Source: Gammaproteobacteria bacterium (GTDB taxonomy: Bacteria; Pseudomonadota; Gammaproteobacteria; Pseudomonadales; Pseudohongiellaceae). Taken from it: 41,779 nucleotides of DNA. Below are positions 35,321 through 41,779 of this stretch, in pieces. Both the position numbers and the translations under genes were made by a program. The notes beneath the pieces were generated by a model. The model did not search any database. It saw only the letters and a list, made by a program, of their open reading frames with translations, and was not told the origin of the DNA. The stretch is from contig JAPORB010000164.1 in assembly GCA_026710425.1 (NCBI GenBank), positions 1-41,779 of the forward strand, written 5' to 3'. Every line of letters begins with the position of its first letter. The first letter of the stretch is position 1.

Positions 35321-35663
35321 GACTAACTTCAGACTACAGACAGATTCGACACAAATATACCAATTTGCCATCTAACTTGTCTCTTGAGATGTAATACTAT
35401 CAGATAGTGAGTGCTGAACTTTTCTTGGAAGGCCACCATTTGCCATCTGCATCAAGCTTCTGGTGCTAACAATGAGATAGGGGCAAATACCAACTTTCTG
35501 TTCACAAGACATTTGGAAACATTCCATCCACATTCACAGATGTTATCGGAAAAGGTATCTAGATATTAGCCCATGATAGCAATCTAAAATTTGAAGAAAT
35601 CAGTAAAGAGGCAAAAATATATCGAACGCTAGTAAAATTATCCAGTTACAGGACGGAATTTCG
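35321..35663. other. intergenic region containing decayed upstream part of an ATPase
   Basis: No intact gene. The reading frame of the relic at 35664 stays open back to about 35611 and includes IQLQDGIS just before the TTG, with no proper start codon or ribosome site. That suggests the original gene extended further left and was cut. Confidence 0.5.
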
Positions 35664-36089
35664 TTGTCCAATGTAGGCTCTGGTGCTTCTCAGGTTTTAC
35701 CGATGGGTGCTTCTTTATTAGCTGAAGATTCTATAATAATGGAACAGCCCGAAATCCACCTTTACCCGGAGGCGCAAAGCAGCCTTGCCAATCTTATTCT
35801 GAATGCCTCCAAAGCAAGGAAGTTGCAAATAGTCATTAAGAGTCTTAGTAAATACCTTCTTCGAAGACTTCAAAATCGTGTTGCAAAGGGAAAAGACTGC
35901 GCAAATGATTTAACAATATATTCTTCAAAAATCAGGAATGGTCTTGCTCAATTTCAAAATCTTGAACTCAATAAGTGGGGAGAAATAGTAAATCGGCCAA
36001 AGAATATTTTTGGTGACGAAGTGGGTGAAGTATCGGCAATAATGAAAGAAGGTGTAACCAGAAAAGCAGGAAGCTTAGTTTATGATTAG
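35664..36089 (+). pseudogene. 3' remnant of an SMC/ABC-type AAA ATPase (DUF3696-like)
   Basis: About 141 residues remain. SNVGSGASQVLPMGASLL is the signature-loop region, and IIMEQPEIHLYPEAQSSLANL contains the Walker B/D-loop. IVIKSLSKYLLRRLQNRVAKG is the segment where intact relatives have IxETHSEHLLxRLQ, so the conserved histidine is lost. FGDEVGEVSAIMKEG near the end matches the family C-terminus. Walker A and some 200-300 upstream residues are absent. Such ATPases occur in defence islands, often beside nucleases. Here the neighbour is a convergent HNH protein whose stop overlaps this one by 4 bases. It is not expected to bind ATP. Confidence 0.8.
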
Positions 36090-37030
36090 TGACAATTCAT
36101 AAACAGTTCAAACCTGGCCTTGAGCCGATCTCTATCAGGCTGTGAACTTGATTCTTTTGGAAGGAAAAGATATTTACCATGAGAGTCTACAATAGACTCC
36201 AGTATCTTACCGTCCTTTGAGGCCAGTAATTCCTGGCTCACAACTATCTTATAGTCAGGAGAAATTCCAAGCATATTCGAATCATAGGCAACATGATGTA
36301 TTCTACTGAGTGCGATGCCATTGCTGACCGAAGCAATTCCATCGTCATCCGAATCCGGTGTTATATGAGCTGCCTCCAGAAGCCTCACTATTGGTAATCT
36401 GGAGATTGCGCAACGATAATCATAAGCCTTCAATACTGATTCACGGAATCTTGCCTGATGAAGGCGTACCAAGGTCTGTTGTACTGAGTAACGGCGATCT
36501 GCCTCAGAGGGTAAATATAATTCTAGTCCATCCCTTGGTAAAGCTGTCTGGATTGAAGTACAAACTTCACAGTACCATTTATTATCTTCTTGTTGTTTGA
36601 TGTTTGCAATGAAACAAGGCCAGATAGCTTTATATTTCGCCTCTGCTACAGCATGAAAGTAGATGAATGGAGTCCCGTTCTCTAATGCCTTCCGAAGATG
36701 TTTATTGTCTCTGCCTTTCTTTTCCCGGCCATGAGGGTCTCCATCTTGCAGTGAGTAACGGAAATAGCCTTCATCTAACTCTTGATCCCTATAGATATTT
36801 GATCTTCCTTTTCTTGGCTCTGTTGTCTTTATGCTTAATAGACCCTGCGCCAGCTGTCTAGGCTTAAAGATTCCATTAGCTTTAGAAGCCAATAGAATTT
36901 TTTCACCATTGATATAAAAGCCTTCATTAATGGCAGCCCAAGGGATGCAATCACCATAAAGCATTTCCAAATACTGAATCTTTTCAATGGCAGCTCTGAA
37001 TACCTCTTGAGGTTCGTAATGGTGATTCAT
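36086..37030 (-). CDS. HNH endonuclease family protein
   Basis: A protein of 314 residues. The N-terminal 170 residues are an uncharacterised domain of the kind found in restriction-type HNH proteins, rich in charged residues. The HNH domain lies at about 190-262: YDYRCAIS (203-210), LLEAAHITPD with H222, NGIALSRIHHVAYD with N236, H245 and H246. These form the metal site that cuts DNA. The CAIS form in place of CAVC means the structural zinc pair is not present, which is common in this subgroup. It is probably a modification-dependent or defence nuclease, but no target can be stated. It converges with the ATPase relic at 35664. Confidence 0.86.
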   Translation of the reverse strand: MNHHYEPQEVFRAAIEKIQYLEMLYGDCIPWAAINEGFYINGEKILLASKANGIFKPRQLAQGLLSIKTTEPRKGRSNIYRDQELDEGYFRYSLQDGDPHGREKKGRDNKHLRKALENGTPFIYFHAVAEAKYKAIWPCFIANIKQQEDNKWYCEVCTSIQTALPRDGLELYLPSEADRRYSVQQTLVRLHQARFRESVLKAYDYRCAISRLPIVRLLEAAHITPDSDDDGIASVSNGIALSRIHHVAYDSNMLGISPDYKIVVSQELLASKDGKILESIVDSHGKYLFLPKESSSQPDRDRLKARFELFMNCH

Positions 37031-37451
37031 TTAGATCATAGTATAGATTTTATCATCAGGAATATCAAAGATTTACAATCAACCTGATTCTGTTATAGGA
37101 AGTTTGATGGATTATAGGAATCAATCATTACTATTTTATAACAAAACTCTCATTTTTAAATCGCATTGCTTTCGAGCTACATGTATCAATCTCTGGATCA
37201 GATGTTGAGATAACTTGCCTTAGAAGCCTGAAATCACCCTTACCTGAATACTATTTGCAAAAGAATGGGAGCATTTTTTCAGGAAATTCACTAAGTTTAG
37301 AGAACTTTTCACCAGTATTCCGAACTATACCTCTTAGTCATGCCAAAAAGTCAGCATGGAGCCCCCAGAACCAAATAAGGCAGGAAGCAAATTTTCATCC
37401 ACTATCCTGCCTTATAGACATTCAGTTCAATCTTAAGCCATGGTCGGTGTC
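37031..37451. other. intergenic region between HNH gene and katG
   Basis: No supportable gene; a 96-codon plus-strand frame at 37255-37545 runs into katG and has no family likeness. The HNH promoter should be near 37035-37140. A hairpin lies at 37375-37415, downstream of katG. Confidence 0.5.
37375..37415 (-). terminator. hairpin downstream of katG, possible terminator without T-run
   Basis: ATAAGGCAGGA (37375-37385) and TCCTGCCTTAT (37405-37415) are perfectly complementary over 11 bases with a 19-base loop, starting 37 bases past the katG stop. On the minus strand it is followed by TTGGTTCTGG, not a T-tract, so it may protect the 3' end of the message rather than stop transcription. Confidence 0.45.
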
Positions 37452-39770
<2,319 letters not shown>

Positions 39771-39855
39771 TCAATCGGAAAATACGATAACAATATTTTC
39801 AATTAGTAACAGATCCTAGCTTGCAAAACCCCAAAGTTTGATGGTGCTCACTTGA

Positions 39856-40719
39856 TTACTGGCAGCCCAAGGCCCGCAGCAAAGCAGCTGATTCGCCTAT
39901 GGCAGACCTGTCAGGGAAGAAACTGATTCTGGCCATAGTTTCAATTGCTGAAACCTCCACACGTTGAGCACATAGTGGCTCGTGTTGCTTCAAGTCATGG
40001 GGAAATGCAAAAGCAACCACACCACTGTCATCAAAGACCAGTTTGTAATAGGCAGCCGGATTGAGGCCTCCTGGAATTGGAGAAAGACTCAGTTCATCGA
40101 TGACATATAACGGTCCGGCTATGACATGCAACTCCCCCATTTCAGCTGCCAGACGATTCAGCCGCTGTTCCAGACTAAGCCAGGGACCCAAGCGCAGAGG
40201 TGATGGCATTGGTATCATATTGCTCAGCCTATTCAGGTCCAGCCAGTAAGGAGTGTTGGCAAAACCAGTCATAGGAGCCAACCTAGCGCGGTGTTCTGGT
40301 TCCTTTTCTGGTATTGCCATGGCCGCATAAGGATTGTCATTAGCACTCGCCACTTGCGAAAGACTGAGTTCTTTCTCACCAAGCCCCAGAATGTCCTCAA
40401 CCTCGGAGATACCCACCAGTGGATCAGTCTGCCAATTGCGAGGCAGCAAAGAAGCCACACCGACAGCATCCTTGATTAATCGATAGGACACCCAATCCGC
40501 CAGTCCAGTATCACCGTTGAGGCCAGCCGCATACAGGTGGTGAATCACAACATGGGAGCGATTGGCAGCCAGCTGTGAGAAGTGCTGGGGACACTCCCCA
40601 CCGCAATGGGTAACCGCCACCGACTGGGCAAAGCCAGAGTGCGTCAGACACGACAGGAACAGAACTATACCAAACAGGCAAACACCTGTTGTCAACAAGG
40701 GTGGTTTTCGATTTTTCAT
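39856..40719 (-). CDS. secreted EndoG/NucA-fold protein with lost catalytic motif
   Basis: A protein of 287 residues with a signal peptide (about 1-32, ending GFAQ). The C-terminal half follows the DNA/RNA non-specific endonuclease fold: LAPMTGFANTPYWLDLNRLSN, PLRLGPWLSLEQRL, LHVIAGPLYV and PAAYYKLVFDDSG. The DRGH catalytic signature is HRAR at 143-146, so the catalytic histidine is arginine 146. The magnesium-binding asparagine of the Serratia enzyme (N119) aligns with R176. Cleavage is therefore unlikely and a binding or structural role is more probable. Four or more cysteines (for example 39, 43, 250) could form disulfides. It may be co-transcribed with katG. The ATG has no strong ribosome site. 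Confidence 0.72.
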   Translation of the reverse strand: MKNRKPPLLTTGVCLFGIVLFLSCLTHSGFAQSVAVTHCGGECPQHFSQLAANRSHVVIHHLYAAGLNGDTGLADWVSYRLIKDAVGVASLLPRNWQTDPLVGISEVEDILGLGEKELSLSQVASANDNPYAAMAIPEKEPEHRARLAPMTGFANTPYWLDLNRLSNMIPMPSPLRLGPWLSLEQRLNRLAAEMGELHVIAGPLYVIDELSLSPIPGGLNPAAYYKLVFDDSGVVAFAFPHDLKQHEPLCAQRVEVSAIETMARISFFPDRSAIGESAALLRALGCQ

Positions 40720-41112
40720 TAGTTGAATATGGCTGTTGATTATTCGTTATTGTTCAAATTCCATAGGCAGTTGGTAATCATCTGCCCGAAGCAAGTGCAC
40801 TGTCCCGCAGAGATACAGGGTCGTCGGCCTTTACCTGCTGCCAGACGGACGAATCAGCCTATGCTACCAGGAAGGGTGTGCCGCAAAAGCTTACCCCCAG
40901 CACAAGAATCTTGATGAAGCTGATTACTGTTTTTCCGAGCATTCTTTGTTGTCCCGATGTCTCTGCTTGATTAGTAAACGAATATGACGAACCGTACTGT
41001 GTAAGGTTTACGGTTGCTCATTACCAAGCTCATATGCAAGATTGTCCCAATTGCTGTCAGTAATCAGCGACTCTACTGTGAAACTAACTCGCGTCGTTTC
41101 GAAGTAAATTCG
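40720..41112. other. intergenic region, nothing recognised
   Basis: Short frames only, none with a family resemblance. It should contain the promoter for the nuclease-fold gene on its left. Confidence 0.5.
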
Positions 41113-41346
41113 CTAATGAGGAGCCTTTAAGCTCTCCATTTTCAGTGATGTTAATCGCCACGAAAAATTTTGGCCCTCTTTAACAACTTTAATGTTTTCC
41201 TCTTCGATTTTATCAATTTTCCGGAGAGCATCTTCGCTGATTGTTAGAGTGATACCGACAACGCTTGCCGGGATAGTTGTCCGCTCAGAAGCATTGGCAG
41301 ATTGTTGTGGCCGATTTTGTCCGCTAGGGGAGTGGGTGTCATTCAT
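41113..41346 (-). CDS. small hypothetical protein
   Basis: A 77-residue frame from ATG at 41346; a longer start at 41379 is less likely. The first 27 residues are polar and disordered (rich in S, Q, N). The rest is predicted as strand then helix: SVVGITLTISEDALRKIDKIEEENIKVVKEG, amphipathic and charged. No family was recognised. The ribosome binding site is weak (GGAAAA). It could be a real small cytosolic protein or a chance frame. Confidence 0.4.
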   Translation of the reverse strand: MNDTHSPSGQNRPQQSANASERTTIPASVVGITLTISEDALRKIDKIEEENIKVVKEGQNFSWRLTSLKMESLKAPH

Positions 41347-41779
41347 AGCTAATTTTCCAATTACATTACCAACCAACAATTTGCATTTTCACCAGTGGTT
41401 TGCGATATACGCTCTGATAATTGCCTAACACATGAGAATGTAATTTCTGAAAGTTATATTTTGCTGAAATCATTGAACTTTAATTGCCCATTACTGCATT
41501 TTTGTTCTATAAGATAAAAAGCATCTGAACTGTAAAATTTTCTGATGCTACTATGCTACTCCGGTTCCGGGTATCTCAATTACGGCATAATCCGTTTTTA
41601 TTGTGGGAATATCAACCCTAGTTGATTAAAAGGCAATTAATTTTTTGTAGTTTCCTGCCCTACTGCAGTATTCAAGCTCTGCTTTTGATGTAGGCAATGA
41701 ACACTCTTGGATTGAGAAAGGACCTATACTGCCACATCAATCAGGCTGACCAGCAAACCAAGTGCCAAAGACCAGCATA
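41347..41779. other. right-edge region, nothing recognised
   Basis: AT-rich sequence with no supportable gene, RNA or repeat up to the window end. Confidence 0.5.

Noticed and set aside
35664-37030. Septu (PtuAB) defence pair of ATPase plus HNH nuclease
   Set aside because: The genes converge instead of forming an operon, and the ATPase is a 3' fragment without Walker A.
37375-37415. Certain intrinsic terminator for katG
   Set aside because: The stem is strong but no T-tract follows on the katG strand, so it is listed only as a possible terminator.

Overview
The window looks like a chromosome segment of a Gram-negative gammaproteobacterium, probably a free-living aquatic one. This rests on the long PstC and PstA permeases, outer-membrane and periplasmic proteins with clear signal peptides, a bacterial thymidine kinase, a periplasmic catalase-peroxidase and a squalene synthase. 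The genus cannot be fixed from sequence alone. No rRNA, tRNA or CRISPR array was seen.

Layout. 1-820 holds the start of an AAA-type ATPase that runs off the left edge. 1293-8213 is a signalling locus: a soluble SpoIIE/PP2C phosphatase on the minus strand faces a plus-strand operon of a degenerate HATPase, a STAS-like domain fused to a methyltransferase, a membrane sensor phosphatase (dCache-HAMP-SpoIIE), an intact HATPase kinase and an intact STAS protein. 8386-13436 is pstS-pstC-pstA on the minus strand, with no pstB or phoU next to it. 13637-16533 holds a small ORF, a TPR protein, about 1.5 kb without genes and a small coiled-coil membrane protein. 17007-20199 is a LolA-like protein, an outer-membrane protein and a squalene/phytoene synthase in tight order. 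A secreted NHL-propeller protein (20362-21504) has a diverged tandem duplication in its upstream region. 22036-23368 is a gamma carbonic anhydrase followed by a frameshifted trmO.

From about 23.4 kb to 37 kb, accessory genes alternate with ordinary ones. A PLD-family nuclease abuts the cut 3' end of a PQQ alcohol dehydrogenase. A minus-strand group follows (small membrane protein, serine hydrolase, CaiB-type CoA transferase). Next come an IS1595-type transposase relic and a type II restriction-modification pair (SPPY methyltransferase plus PmeII-like endonuclease). Ordinary genes follow: a DUF2272 protein, thymidine kinase and gamma-glutamyltransferase. Then come the 3' relic of an ATPase and an HNH nuclease. 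37452-40719 holds a secreted KatG and a secreted EndoG/NucA-fold protein whose catalytic motif is lost. The right end has one small doubtful ORF.

Most interesting is the signalling operon. It carries two kinase-plus-STAS pairs: one with its catalytic and phosphoacceptor residues intact, and one where the kinase ATP motifs and the STAS serine are gone and the STAS domain is fused to a SAM methyltransferase. I infer a partner switch in which the intact pair competes with a phosphorylation-blind pair for control of a methylation output, read by two phosphatases.
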